Origin: Fuerstiella marisgermanici
Lineage (GTDB): Bacteria > Planctomycetota > Planctomycetia > Planctomycetales > Planctomycetaceae
Direction: 5' to 3'
Assembly (NCBI RefSeq): GCF_001983935.1
Contig: NZ_CP017641.1
Coordinates: 6,729,001-6,793,000, forward strand
DNA length: 64,000 nt
Below are positions 9,428 through 17,801 of this stretch, one piece after another. Both the position numbers and the translations under genes were made by a program. How positions within the stretch are numbered: position 1 is the first letter of the stretch; every line of letters begins with the position of its first letter. The notes beneath the pieces are model-generated. The model worked only from the letters and a program-made list of their open reading frames with translations, searched no databases and was not told where the DNA came from.

Positions 9428-10939
9428 ATGTCGTACAGACAGCTTCCATGCTCCATCAGACATTTCTACGGCCTGCTGATTCTTGTGTCTCAGTTGGCCG
9501 TCTATTCTGACAAGGTGCGCGCTCAAATTCAGATTCCGCAACTGACGATTCCGTCCGGTAATATCGATGGACTGCCACAGTCCGCTGCGACAGGTGTGGC
9601 GGACTTTTCAATCACCGTTCGGACGGATCTGTTAAGTCGGTTTGCGGAACAGCAGACGGTGAAAAGTGACAACGTTGCTACGCGAGTCATGGAAGCTGAC
9701 GTCCGCGGCGTGCAAACGACGACCACGTCGATTCAACTGGAGGCGGTGGATAACCCGTCGACCGCTCGGTTTAACATTGTCGCCGTTGGTAACGTTGCCA
9801 GCGACACGGTGGGGTACACACGCCAGGCTCGAATTGCCACGGCGGGCAATCATACGTTCAACGTAAAGAAGCCGGTGTTCTTTGACGGCTCAGTGTTCAT
9901 GACCAAGCCGGCCTATGGAAATCTGCAGGTCCGCCAGACACCTCAGGCTGTCAACAGTATTGCGACGCGAATGCCACTGCTCGGGCCACTCAGCGATCGC
10001 ATTGCATGGAATGCGGTGCGGCGCCGTAAACCGATATCGGATGCAATTGTCGCTCGGCGAGTCGCGGACGATGTGCTTCCGGAGGTTAACGAACGCGTTG
10101 ATGCGCAGCTTGTGAAGCTAAACCGAAGCTGGCAACAGGTTCGGCAGATCGTCCAACAAACGTTGGCTGGCGAAACGGTCGCATGGAGTGCCAACACTGG
10201 CCCCAACAGCCTGACCATCGCGTTGAACAATCCGGCGGTGCGGTTTGGAGTGTCGGCGAGAAGTCAGCCCTTGTCTGCGGAACTCAGCGGACCGGAAGCG
10301 GTCGCGATCGTGCTGCGGCAGGAAGCTGTCAACCATTGGCTTGCGCTGCAACCGATTGGTGGTTTGACCGTCAGCGATGCGACACTGCAGAAGCTGGTGC
10401 AGTCTGCAAAAGCGGGCGGTGACAGCCCGACCGAATTGTTGAAAAAGCTGCAGCGAGTCGACGAACTGCGAGCCGAACCGATTCTGTTTTCGATTCGTCT
10501 TGCCGAACATGCGCCGGTGGCGCTGGCGTTTGACGATGGGTTCGTTTCGCTGATTTTGCAGTATCAAATCCTGCCGAAAACGGGAGTCGCCAGCCAGTTT
10601 CAGCGAATGAAGATCGGGCTCAGGGGGCAAAGCGAGCCAGGCGGTATGTGGTCCATCGCCGTCAGCGATATCAAGGTGGAGCCTGCAGATAGCAGTGAGC
10701 CGCCAGATACCTGGACAACGCTCGTCAGCAATCAGGCCGCTCAATTATCGAGGCTCATTCCGCCAACCACTCTTCCACGCACTGTCGACGTCACACAGTT
10801 CCACGAGAAGCTGCCCGCTCTGCGATTAAGCCGCATTCAGTCGGACGACGGTTGGTATCGGGTGGCGTTGAAAGTGGATGAAACCATCGATCAAACGACC
10901 CAGTGCTTACCCTGGCCACAGACGTTGACGAGCGACTGA
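9428..10939 (+). CDS. Exported protein of unknown function
   Basis: I use the ATG at 9428; a GTG at 9374 would add 18 residues ahead of a good signal peptide (about residues 10-35, ending VRA). The mature part of this 503-residue protein is mostly predicted beta and helical with no Cys cluster, and I recognise no domain. It has alternating Ser/Thr-rich strands early on (about 60-170) and a helical central part (about 200-280). Planctomycete genomes hold many such exported proteins of about 500 residues. Its stop is 3 bases from the stop of the opposing gene, so transcription converges here without an obvious terminator. Confidence 0.7.
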   Translation: MSYRQLPCSIRHFYGLLILVSQLAVYSDKVRAQIQIPQLTIPSGNIDGLPQSAATGVADFSITVRTDLLSRFAEQQTVKSDNVATRVMEADVRGVQTTTTSIQLEAVDNPSTARFNIVAVGNVASDTVGYTRQARIATAGNHTFNVKKPVFFDGSVFMTKPAYGNLQVRQTPQAVNSIATRMPLLGPLSDRIAWNAVRRRKPISDAIVARRVADDVLPEVNERVDAQLVKLNRSWQQVRQIVQQTLAGETVAWSANTGPNSLTIALNNPAVRFGVSARSQPLSAELSGPEAVAIVLRQEAVNHWLALQPIGGLTVSDATLQKLVQSAKAGGDSPTELLKKLQRVDELRAEPILFSIRLAEHAPVALAFDDGFVSLILQYQILPKTGVASQFQRMKIGLRGQSEPGGMWSIAVSDIKVEPADSSEPPDTWTTLVSNQAAQLSRLIPPTTLPRTVDVTQFHEKLPALRLSRIQSDDGWYRVALKVDETIDQTTQCLPWPQTLTSD

Positions 10940-10942
10940 CCT

Positions 10943-11338
10943 TTACGTTTCCGGGGCAATTTGCATCACTCGAGCCAAGGGAGAATCGCTCGCGGCATAT
11001 CTCGCGTAGCCCGGCTTATCTCCGACACCGACCACGGCGAACAGATCTTCACGAACGTAGACATACGCATCTAATCCGTTCTCCCACTCCGCTGAAATTT
11101 CGTTGGGAGCAACAGGTCGTAAAATCGTGCCGCCTTCGAGAACGAATTCTTCACAGTTTGCGAAAGGGATATTGGCTTTATTCGCCCACTCGCTCTTTGG
11201 CGGCGCCTGAATACGATTATAAAGCCAGACATCGCCGACAATCCGGTTGTCCATCTTTAGGTATCCGTACGCAACCTTGCCATCGTCTTCGACCGTTAGC
11301 TTGACGCTGCCGTCAGGCGAATAAAAATCAAGCATCAT
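10943..11338 (-). CDS. Small protein of unknown function, coupled to Imm33/DUF2185-like gene
   Basis: The 131-residue product starts with MMLDFYSPDGSVKLTVEDDG and is predicted largely beta, with no signal peptide and many acidic residues. I do not recognise a family. Its start overlaps the end of the upstream Imm33/DUF2185-like gene by 11 bases, indicating one transcript and translational coupling. Small acidic soluble proteins in such pairs are often immunity or SMI1/KNR4-like proteins, but no toxin gene is visible nearby, so this is only a possibility. Confidence 0.6.
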   Translation of the reverse strand: MMLDFYSPDGSVKLTVEDDGKVAYGYLKMDNRIVGDVWLYNRIQAPPKSEWANKANIPFANCEEFVLEGGTILRPVAPNEISAEWENGLDAYVYVREDLFAVVGVGDKPGYARYAASDSPLARVMQIAPET

Positions 11339-11636
11339 GTGATACGTCTTCGTCGTCCTCTACGGCCACAAGGTTTCCCGTAGTTGCATCGCGTTCGAAG
11401 GCCACCGGGGCAGATAGTCCGAGAAGCGGAATAATTTCCCGAGCCACGTTCACGACTGTAGAAGCATTATACAACGCGAAGTTGTTTGCTTCCTCTGCGT
11501 ATTCATGAGACTCGTCGCCCGAAAGCGCTCGCCACCCACTGTCTAGCGAGTTGTCCGGCGGCTCGCGATACAGAAAACCGATTGGCTTGCCGTCGACCAT
11601 GATCTCGTTGCTGACGAGGATGTACCCAACCTTCAT
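11328..11636 (-). CDS. Imm33/DUF2185-like protein
   Basis: The 102-residue product contains the recognisable DUF2185 pattern: GYILVSNEIMVDGKPIGFLY near the N-terminus, then DSGWRALSGDESHEYAEEAN, then an IIPLL helix. This family has been renamed Imm33 on the basis of comparative genomics of polymorphic toxin systems, and is cytosolic. No signal peptide is seen. It is the first gene of a two-gene unit that ends in the 131-residue protein. Whether it is a true immunity protein here is uncertain because no toxin, PAAR, VgrG or RHS gene occurs in the window. Confidence 0.75.
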   Translation of the reverse strand: MKVGYILVSNEIMVDGKPIGFLYREPPDNSLDSGWRALSGDESHEYAEEANNFALYNASTVVNVAREIIPLLGLSAPVAFERDATTGNLVAVEDDEDVSHDA

Positions 11637-11647
11637 GACTGATCAGC

Positions 11648-13573
11648 CTATTCCTCAGCCGCGGTGATATACGCCAGGATTTCCATGATCTCTTCGCGGC
11701 TGAACTTGTCCAGCAGGGCTTTCGGCATCATCGATGTGGTCGACGGAATGATCTCTTCGATGTCATCTTTCAAAATGACCTTGGGTTCCGGCACTTCGGG
11801 ATTCACCAGAATTGAAATCGATTTCTTGTCTTCCGCCTGCACGATGCCGGACGTTGTTCTGCCGTCGATGTCGACCACGATCTTCACGGCGTACTTGGGG
11901 TCGATCTTGTAGCTGGGTTCCAAAATTTCACGCAGGATGCCGTGATGGTTGCCCTTCCATCGCTTCATCAAATCTTTCATGTCGGGGCCCACGGAACCGC
12001 CTTGTCCGTTGATTTTGTGACAGCCCAGGCATGTGGCTTCCTTAAACAGTCGAGCCCCAATGTCGGGGTTGCGACCACGCATGGCGTCGGCCAATTGGTC
12101 CGCTGGAAAATCGGACAGCTTCCAGTTCTGCACGAACGATCGATTGTTGCCCAAAGGGTCTTTGGGTTCGACAGGATTACGCTGCCATGCATCCAGGTCC
12201 GGCACGACCACCATCACGCCATACATACGCATCCAGTGTCGAGGGAATGTGCAGACGTAGGGGTACTCGCCTGGTTCCGTCGGCGCGGTGAAAGTTAATA
12301 CGAAGCGCTGGCCGGCGTTCACCATGTCGGTTGAGTACAGCACATCGGGACTTTCCGGGACATACAGCTTTCCGTCCAGGCCAGGTGCGGTGCCGAGTTC
12401 CGCGCCTGCGAGAGCCACCGCTTTTAGTTGCCCCGGTTTGGTGATGACCATGTTATGAGGCATCAGGTCCTCATTTTCCAAAATCACCTGCACGGGGCGA
12501 CCAGCTTCGACGGCGAAGAAGGGCCGGTCGTACCGCATTTCTTCTTCGACCGTGTGAATGCGAACAACTCGCACAGTGACCGCTCGCAGGCGATCTCGAT
12601 AGCTGCGAGATTCTTCTGACGGCAATTTTCGAAGCAGTTCGTCCGCCAGCTGCATGGCATCGACGAATTCGTCCGACGTGCGTTTCGCGGCCGGAGTGTC
12701 CTCGGCGTGTTGCACGAGGATTTTGACCAGGGTCCGCGACGTCGCTTCATCGCGAGCTTCGGGTGGTAGCTTAAGCAGGCTGCGGACAGCGGGCGTGCGA
12801 AAGTCGACGTTCGGTACGAAGTCCGCTAGTCGCTGAAAGCTGTCAGGCTGCTGGTCCGAAATTGTTGCTAACGCTCGAATCGCGGCCACTCGCACGGCCT
12901 TTGGTTGAGCGTCGTCCAAGGAAGCAACGACGTTGTCTCGCAGCGAATTCCTCAGCGGACCCTGAGGTACCAGCGACACGGCGGCCAGATAGTCCAGCCG
13001 CGCAGACTCGTTCTGCTTCGCTTGATCCCACGCGTCGTCCGGCTGACCCGCGACAATCAACCCGGCGTAGCCGGTGGCTCGCAGGACGCTGCTTTCCTGA
13101 GTCGTCGCTTTGTTGAGATCGGCAACCTTTGTTTTGAGCACTTCAGCTGGCTGGTTCAGCAGGATGGCGGAAAGCTGCCGCCCCACTCGTTGCTGATCCT
13201 TGTCGCTGTCGCTCAGCGTCCCAAGAACTGCCAGTAGTTCGGTTGCGGAATCGGACTTGTTGATTGCTGTCAGGCCGTCTAATGCGGCTTCTCGATTCTG
13301 CAGTGACAAGCCTGGTCGCAGCAAAATGGCCTTGAACACTGGCAAATACTTCGGATCGTCAGTGGCCGTTTCAACCAGTAGCAACTTTGCGTTATCCAAT
13401 CGCTTTAGTTGGTATTCGACGATCCGAGCGCTCTTGTCCAGCAGGATTTTGGGTCGTTCAACCTCGGCTTCTCCATCGCCGTGATGATGGTGCGCATGGT
13501 CCTGAGCGATCGTGGGAGCAACAGCGGTCAGGATCAACGGTATAAAAAGAAATCGACTCATTGTTTCTGTCAT
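11648..13573 (-). CDS. HEAT-repeat, cupredoxin and c-type haem (TIGR02603-like) exported protein
   Basis: The 641-residue product starts with a signal peptide (about residues 5-24) and a His-rich mature N-terminus (AQDHAHHHHGDGE). Helical repeats of HEAT type fill about 40-330. A cupredoxin domain follows (about 335-455) with a PHNMV histidine and a CTFPRHWMRM loop, the Cys-His-Met set of a blue-copper site. A C-terminal c-type cytochrome has CLGCH at residues 515-519 and the TIGR02603 pattern (GPDMKDL, ILEPSYKIDP). Both metal sites look intact, so electron transfer in the periplasm is likely. An alternative start at 13561 gives the same leader. It is transcribed after the TIGR02604 gene, beyond a terminator hairpin. 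Confidence 0.85.
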   Translation of the reverse strand: MTETMSRFLFIPLILTAVAPTIAQDHAHHHHGDGEAEVERPKILLDKSARIVEYQLKRLDNAKLLLVETATDDPKYLPVFKAILLRPGLSLQNREAALDGLTAINKSDSATELLAVLGTLSDSDKDQQRVGRQLSAILLNQPAEVLKTKVADLNKATTQESSVLRATGYAGLIVAGQPDDAWDQAKQNESARLDYLAAVSLVPQGPLRNSLRDNVVASLDDAQPKAVRVAAIRALATISDQQPDSFQRLADFVPNVDFRTPAVRSLLKLPPEARDEATSRTLVKILVQHAEDTPAAKRTSDEFVDAMQLADELLRKLPSEESRSYRDRLRAVTVRVVRIHTVEEEMRYDRPFFAVEAGRPVQVILENEDLMPHNMVITKPGQLKAVALAGAELGTAPGLDGKLYVPESPDVLYSTDMVNAGQRFVLTFTAPTEPGEYPYVCTFPRHWMRMYGVMVVVPDLDAWQRNPVEPKDPLGNNRSFVQNWKLSDFPADQLADAMRGRNPDIGARLFKEATCLGCHKINGQGGSVGPDMKDLMKRWKGNHHGILREILEPSYKIDPKYAVKIVVDIDGRTTSGIVQAEDKKSISILVNPEVPEPKVILKDDIEEIIPSTTSMMPKALLDKFSREEIMEILAYITAAEE

Positions 13574-13596
13574 CTTGTCTACGGAATTAAGAAACG

Positions 13597-13629
13597 AAAA
13601 GCCCGACGATATCCGAGCGTCGGGCTTTT
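13597..13629 (-). terminator. Strong hairpin terminator downstream of the TIGR02604 gene
   Basis: A perfect 12-base stem, AAAAGCCCGACG/CGTCGGGCTTTT with a 9-base loop, lies 28 bases after the stop of the upstream gene. On the minus strand the stem ends in TTTT. It is symmetrical enough to work in both directions, and partial readthrough into the cupredoxin gene is possible. Confidence 0.75.
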
Positions 13630-13656
13630 GCGTTCGCTGAGAACCTCCGGGTGTCT

Positions 13657-16347
13657 TTACAGACTTTCCAGATGCCGCATTGTTTCATCCAGCGTGTACT
13701 GGAGGTACTGGTCGACGTCGTGGTTCAGCACATCCAGTACGACTTCGATCGCTTCTTCCGCGTCGAAAAAGCTGCATGCGCGGACGGCTTCCAGTCGCAC
13801 TCGTGGATGGTCGTCGTTGATGCGTTCATGAACCAGCTTCAAAGCGTTCGGTGCTTTCTCTCGCAGGTAGCACAGAACGCGAGTCGCCGCAGCTCGACTG
13901 CGATGGTCGTCCGCATTCAACGCAGCGGTCAACAGATCTATATCGACAGTGTTGTGCGATTGCAGAACCCAGTTGGCTTCCAACAGGTGATGGGCGTAGC
14001 TTTCGTCCGACTTGTTTAGACTGGCCGCCCACTTTTTCACAGCGGGGACAACGTCTGACGTCTTACGCTCAGCCAGTTCGCGACGCGCTCGGTAGCGGGC
14101 TCTGTCTTCGTATTCTTTAAGCGCTTCAAGCACATCCGGAATCGGCTGGCCGGCGATCTTCGGGGGCTTCACCAGATCGCGTCCGGTGCAAACCACTCGC
14201 CAGATGCGGCCATGTTGATGGTCTCGGTTTGGTTCTCGCAGATTGTGCTGCAGATGGCCGATCAAAGCGTTGTGCCAGTCGCAGATGTAAAGTGTACCGT
14301 CGGGTGCGAATTGAATATCGATCGGCCGAAAGTTACCGTCTTCACAGAACACCAGTTGAGGCTTTTCTTTGCCTTCAAAGCCGCTGTCTTTTTCAGACAC
14401 GGAATGCTGCAAAATGGACCGGTCACCGATCACGTTACACAGCAAAAAGTCGCCCTGGTCTTCTGGCTTGAAGTGTCGGCTGGAAACAATTTCGTTGCCC
14501 GCTGACGGACGTGTTCGCTTAGGAAAGAACGTCGGGTAGAACTCGCGGCCGCGTAGAGCCGTATCTTTGAAGTTGTTGACGCTGTCGTTGAAGGCTCCGC
14601 CTGCATGCTTGGCTGGGTATTCGACCTTGCCGCTGATCGGCGTGGCCCAATAGTTGTAGCCGGGCGACGCATCCGAAATGAAGTCCTGACCCCACTTGTC
14701 ATAGACGTGGCCCCACGGATTGGCGAACGGCAGCGAAACGTGAGTTCCAAAGTGTTCGGTGCGTGGGTTGTAGCGCCAGATTCCGGCTTCGTGCATGCGA
14801 GTCAAACCGTAAGGGCTTTCGACCTGCGAATACTTGAACGTGCCTTCATTAAAGTAGAGCGAACCGCCCGGCCCCCATTCAAACGCGGAAATTCCGTGGT
14901 GCGAATCCGCTGTGTCGAAGCCAACCAGCTTGCGAATTCGCGTGTCCGCCTTGTCGTCGCCGTCGGTGTCCTGCATGAACAGTATGTCCGGCTGCTGAGC
15001 GACCCATGCTCCGCCGTAGCCGATTTCGAAACCGGTCGGCTGATGCAGGCCGTCTGCGAACACGATGCATTTGTCGGCTCGCCCGTCACCGTTTTCGTCT
15101 TCCAGAATCAGGACCTTGTCTTCCATCTCTGTCTTGGGTTTCCAGTGAGGATACGACTGCATTGTCGACACCCACAAGCGGCCCTTGTTGTCGAAGTTGA
15201 TGGCGACGGGGTTTGCCAGCTCAGGAAAATCTTCTTCCGATGCAACCAGTTGTATTTCGTAACCTTCTGCCAGCTTAAACTTCTTCTGCTGTTCGGCTGC
15301 CGGTAGGTATTCCAGCGAGCCAAGCTTGCCGGCTTTGCGGTTTTTGTCATTCTCGCCGCCAACGTTGGTTTTGACTTCGTAGAAGGGCAGCGTGTTGCTG
15401 TCGTCGCATTTTTCAGCCACCTGTTTGCCTTGAGCGATTGCCCAGATGCGCTGGTCGCGATTGGCCGTCATTTCGTCAAGGATGGCTCGTTCACGTTCCA
15501 TCACTTCGCGGTTGTTGTACGTGCCGTCGGTACCTGCGAGGCCTCGTTTGCCATAGATCGAGTATCCGTTGACAGCTCGGTAACGATGCCACCAATGGAA
15601 GTTCTTGTCGTCGACTTCGGCCTTCAGTTTTGCCGGAGTCTTCCCTTCGGCGGGCTTCAGACCCAAAGCTTTCATGAACTCAGGCGCCAGCGCTTTGTAG
15701 CCGTCGTCGTTGAGGTGTGCACCGTTAAGTGTAAGTTGTTGATCGTGCGATTCGTAAAGTGCCTTTGTCGGTGCGTACAGGTCGGCGAAGGCGACTCCGG
15801 TTTCGGCGGCGACCTGCTCAAGAGCTTCGGTGTACTTGGCCAGATTCTTGTTCTGCTCGGATCCGTCGGTCACATTCGGATCACCAATGTTTTCAAACGC
15901 GATCGGTGAAACCAACACGATTCGCGGGCTGCTCTTGCCGTTGAAGTTTTTGCTTTGAGTCTCCTTCACCAGCTTGGTCATTTGCTGAGTGAATTCTTCC
16001 AGCCCGTCTTCGCCGGCAAACGATTCGTTGAAGCCGAAGAAGTACATCACCACATCAGCCTTGCTGTGTGTGAGGTGGGAATCCGGGTCGCCGAAATCCA
16101 GAGAGCGGATGCGTTCGTAAGGTTCGTCGCCAGGAAAGCAGAGGTTGCGGACCGTCAGTTCCAGTTCCGGATACGACTGGTGCAGCAAGGTTTCCCAGTG
16201 GTTGCGATGCTGCATTCGTTCGCCCAGTTCGTTGCCGACGAGGCAGATGTGGTCACCTTTTTGTGGTTCTAAGCCATCGGCCTGGACGGCGGACGGCACA
16301 AGGGCAGCCACGCAGATGAGTGACAAAAAACAGAGCAGTCGATTCAT
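13657..16347 (-). CDS. SGNH-like and TIGR02604 (PVC dehydrogenase-like) exported protein with HEAT repeats
   Basis: I start at the ATG at 16347 because it follows a GAGGA and gives a good signal peptide (about residues 1-23, ending VQA); a TTG at 16380 is less likely. The 896-residue protein has an SGNH/GDSL-like domain (about 30-240) with FGFNES and NGAHLNDDGY blocks. The nucleophile block reads VGNELGER with no serine. A TIGR02604 propeller-like domain follows (about 360-760; for example NFDNKGRLWVSTM and an EDENGDGRAD stretch), then HEAT repeats (about 770-890). No CxxCH is present. In most planctomycete relatives these modules are joined to a C-terminal haem domain, which here sits in the next gene. 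Confidence 0.82.
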   Translation of the reverse strand: MNRLLCFLSLICVAALVPSAVQADGLEPQKGDHICLVGNELGERMQHRNHWETLLHQSYPELELTVRNLCFPGDEPYERIRSLDFGDPDSHLTHSKADVVMYFFGFNESFAGEDGLEEFTQQMTKLVKETQSKNFNGKSSPRIVLVSPIAFENIGDPNVTDGSEQNKNLAKYTEALEQVAAETGVAFADLYAPTKALYESHDQQLTLNGAHLNDDGYKALAPEFMKALGLKPAEGKTPAKLKAEVDDKNFHWWHRYRAVNGYSIYGKRGLAGTDGTYNNREVMERERAILDEMTANRDQRIWAIAQGKQVAEKCDDSNTLPFYEVKTNVGGENDKNRKAGKLGSLEYLPAAEQQKKFKLAEGYEIQLVASEEDFPELANPVAINFDNKGRLWVSTMQSYPHWKPKTEMEDKVLILEDENGDGRADKCIVFADGLHQPTGFEIGYGGAWVAQQPDILFMQDTDGDDKADTRIRKLVGFDTADSHHGISAFEWGPGGSLYFNEGTFKYSQVESPYGLTRMHEAGIWRYNPRTEHFGTHVSLPFANPWGHVYDKWGQDFISDASPGYNYWATPISGKVEYPAKHAGGAFNDSVNNFKDTALRGREFYPTFFPKRTRPSAGNEIVSSRHFKPEDQGDFLLCNVIGDRSILQHSVSEKDSGFEGKEKPQLVFCEDGNFRPIDIQFAPDGTLYICDWHNALIGHLQHNLREPNRDHQHGRIWRVVCTGRDLVKPPKIAGQPIPDVLEALKEYEDRARYRARRELAERKTSDVVPAVKKWAASLNKSDESYAHHLLEANWVLQSHNTVDIDLLTAALNADDHRSRAAATRVLCYLREKAPNALKLVHERINDDHPRVRLEAVRACSFFDAEEAIEVVLDVLNHDVDQYLQYTLDETMRHLESL

Positions 16348-16457
16348 GAGATTCCTCAGCATTGTTGGGCCAGGTCGCAATTTTTGTGACGCGGGAACGC
16401 TAAATCATGGTGTTGAAGGCGTCGAGTGTCTTGCGAAAATCCGCCTGAAATCCGGAA

Positions 16458-17801
16458 TTATTCGGACATGATCATCCAGACGGCTTTCAGGTATTCCGTC
16501 TCCAGGCAATTGCTGCCCACAGGGTGACACGGAGCCGCTCCGGTTTTGGCGATGATCTGCATTTCACGAGCCGCGTGGCGAGCACTCTTGCCGTCGCGTG
16601 CGGGCGTGATTTCGGGACCGCTTTGACGAGCGGCCGTACACAGCAGGTTGACGAATTCAGAATCGGGCAACAGTCCCGAACACGTGCAACTCAGTAGCAG
16701 CCCGCCCGGTTTGACCAGTCGCATAGCGAGCCGGTTGAGGTCGAAGTGCTTGCGAGTTCCTTCTTCGATTTCCATGCGAGTGCGAATCAGTTTTGGCGGA
16801 TCAAGCACCACGACATCGAACTGTTTTCCGGCGGCGATCATGTCGCGCATGTAGTTGAAGGCGTCTGACTGCACAAAGCGGGCTCGCACCTGATTAAGGT
16901 TCGCATTTTCTTTGGCCACCTGCAGCGGCGCTTCGTCCAGGTCGACGCCGATCACTTCTTTCGCTTTTCCCAGCGCCATCGCCTGCACGGAAAAACCACC
17001 GGTGTAGCAGCAGAGATCCAGCACCGATTTGCCTTCGCAGAAACTCGCCAGCTTCTTACGGTTCTCACGCTGATCGCAGAAAAAGCCCGTCTTGTGGCCG
17101 CCTTCAAACTTCACCTTAAAGCGAGTACCAAATTCCTGCACGACGACTTCAGAAGGGCAGTCGGGTGACGTAATCGTGGGCGGATCGAAGCCTTCCTGTG
17201 CCTGAAAATGCGGACTTGTCTGAATGATTTGATGCTGCGTGCCAAGCTGCCCTGCAAGCCGATCCAGCAGCGCGGTTGCTCGCCGATACATTCCAAGACT
17301 GAACGCTTCCGCCGACAGAACGTCGCCGAAGCGATCGATCATCAGCCCCGGCATGCCATCGGCTTCCGCATGGATGACTCGATACGTATCGGTATCTGCA
17401 TCGACCTTCAGAACGTCGCGCCGCAACCGCACGGCCGACTGCAGTTTTTCGTCCCACGACGCGTCGGTTGGTAATTCGGAAGACCGCCACAACATACGCA
17501 GCGCCATTTCGCTGCGTGAATTGTAGAGGCCATAGCCGATCAGCTGCTTCGTCTTCGAATACACGGCCACAAGGTCGCCGGCGCGAGCTCCATCGACCGA
17601 ATCAATCTGCTTGCGAAACACGGCCGTCTGCGAGATGCGGTGCTTCAGCACAACGGCTGGGATCGGAGCCGTCGGGTCAGGGGCGAGCTGCGTGATCTGG
17701 TCCAGGTTCCCTCCCGGCGATTCATTGAATCGAGGGGCCTCAGAACGAGCGCCGCGCGGCGGAGCGTTGCGGCGCGGGGCGGAGCGGTGCTGTTTTTTCA
17801 C
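16458..17801 (-). CDS. rlmI: 23S rRNA (cytosine-C5) methyltransferase, RlmI-like
   Basis: I start at the GTG at 17801, which overlaps the stop of the upstream gene as GTGA and follows AAGGA; a longer start at 17870 would overlap that gene by 73 bases. The 447-residue product has a basic N-terminal tail, a PUA-like domain (about residues 45-130) and a class I SAM-dependent methyltransferase domain. Motif I reads VLDLCCYTGGFS and motif IV is VVLDPPKLI, with a downstream SCTCSG. This matches the RlmI group, which makes m5C in 23S rRNA. The pair with a pseudouridine synthase supports a role in ribosome maturation. The exact target base is inferred from family only. Confidence 0.85.
   Translation of the reverse strand: MKKQHRSAPRRNAPPRGARSEAPRFNESPGGNLDQITQLAPDPTAPIPAVVLKHRISQTAVFRKQIDSVDGARAGDLVAVYSKTKQLIGYGLYNSRSEMALRMLWRSSELPTDASWDEKLQSAVRLRRDVLKVDADTDTYRVIHAEADGMPGLMIDRFGDVLSAEAFSLGMYRRATALLDRLAGQLGTQHQIIQTSPHFQAQEGFDPPTITSPDCPSEVVVQEFGTRFKVKFEGGHKTGFFCDQRENRKKLASFCEGKSVLDLCCYTGGFSVQAMALGKAKEVIGVDLDEAPLQVAKENANLNQVRARFVQSDAFNYMRDMIAAGKQFDVVVLDPPKLIRTRMEIEEGTRKHFDLNRLAMRLVKPGGLLLSCTCSGLLPDSEFVNLLCTAARQSGPEITPARDGKSARHAAREMQIIAKTGAAPCHPVGSNCLETEYLKAVWMIMSE

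Noticed and set aside
10118-10744. Minus-strand open frame of 208 residues
   Set aside because: It is antisense to the exported protein at 9428-10939 and has no motif.
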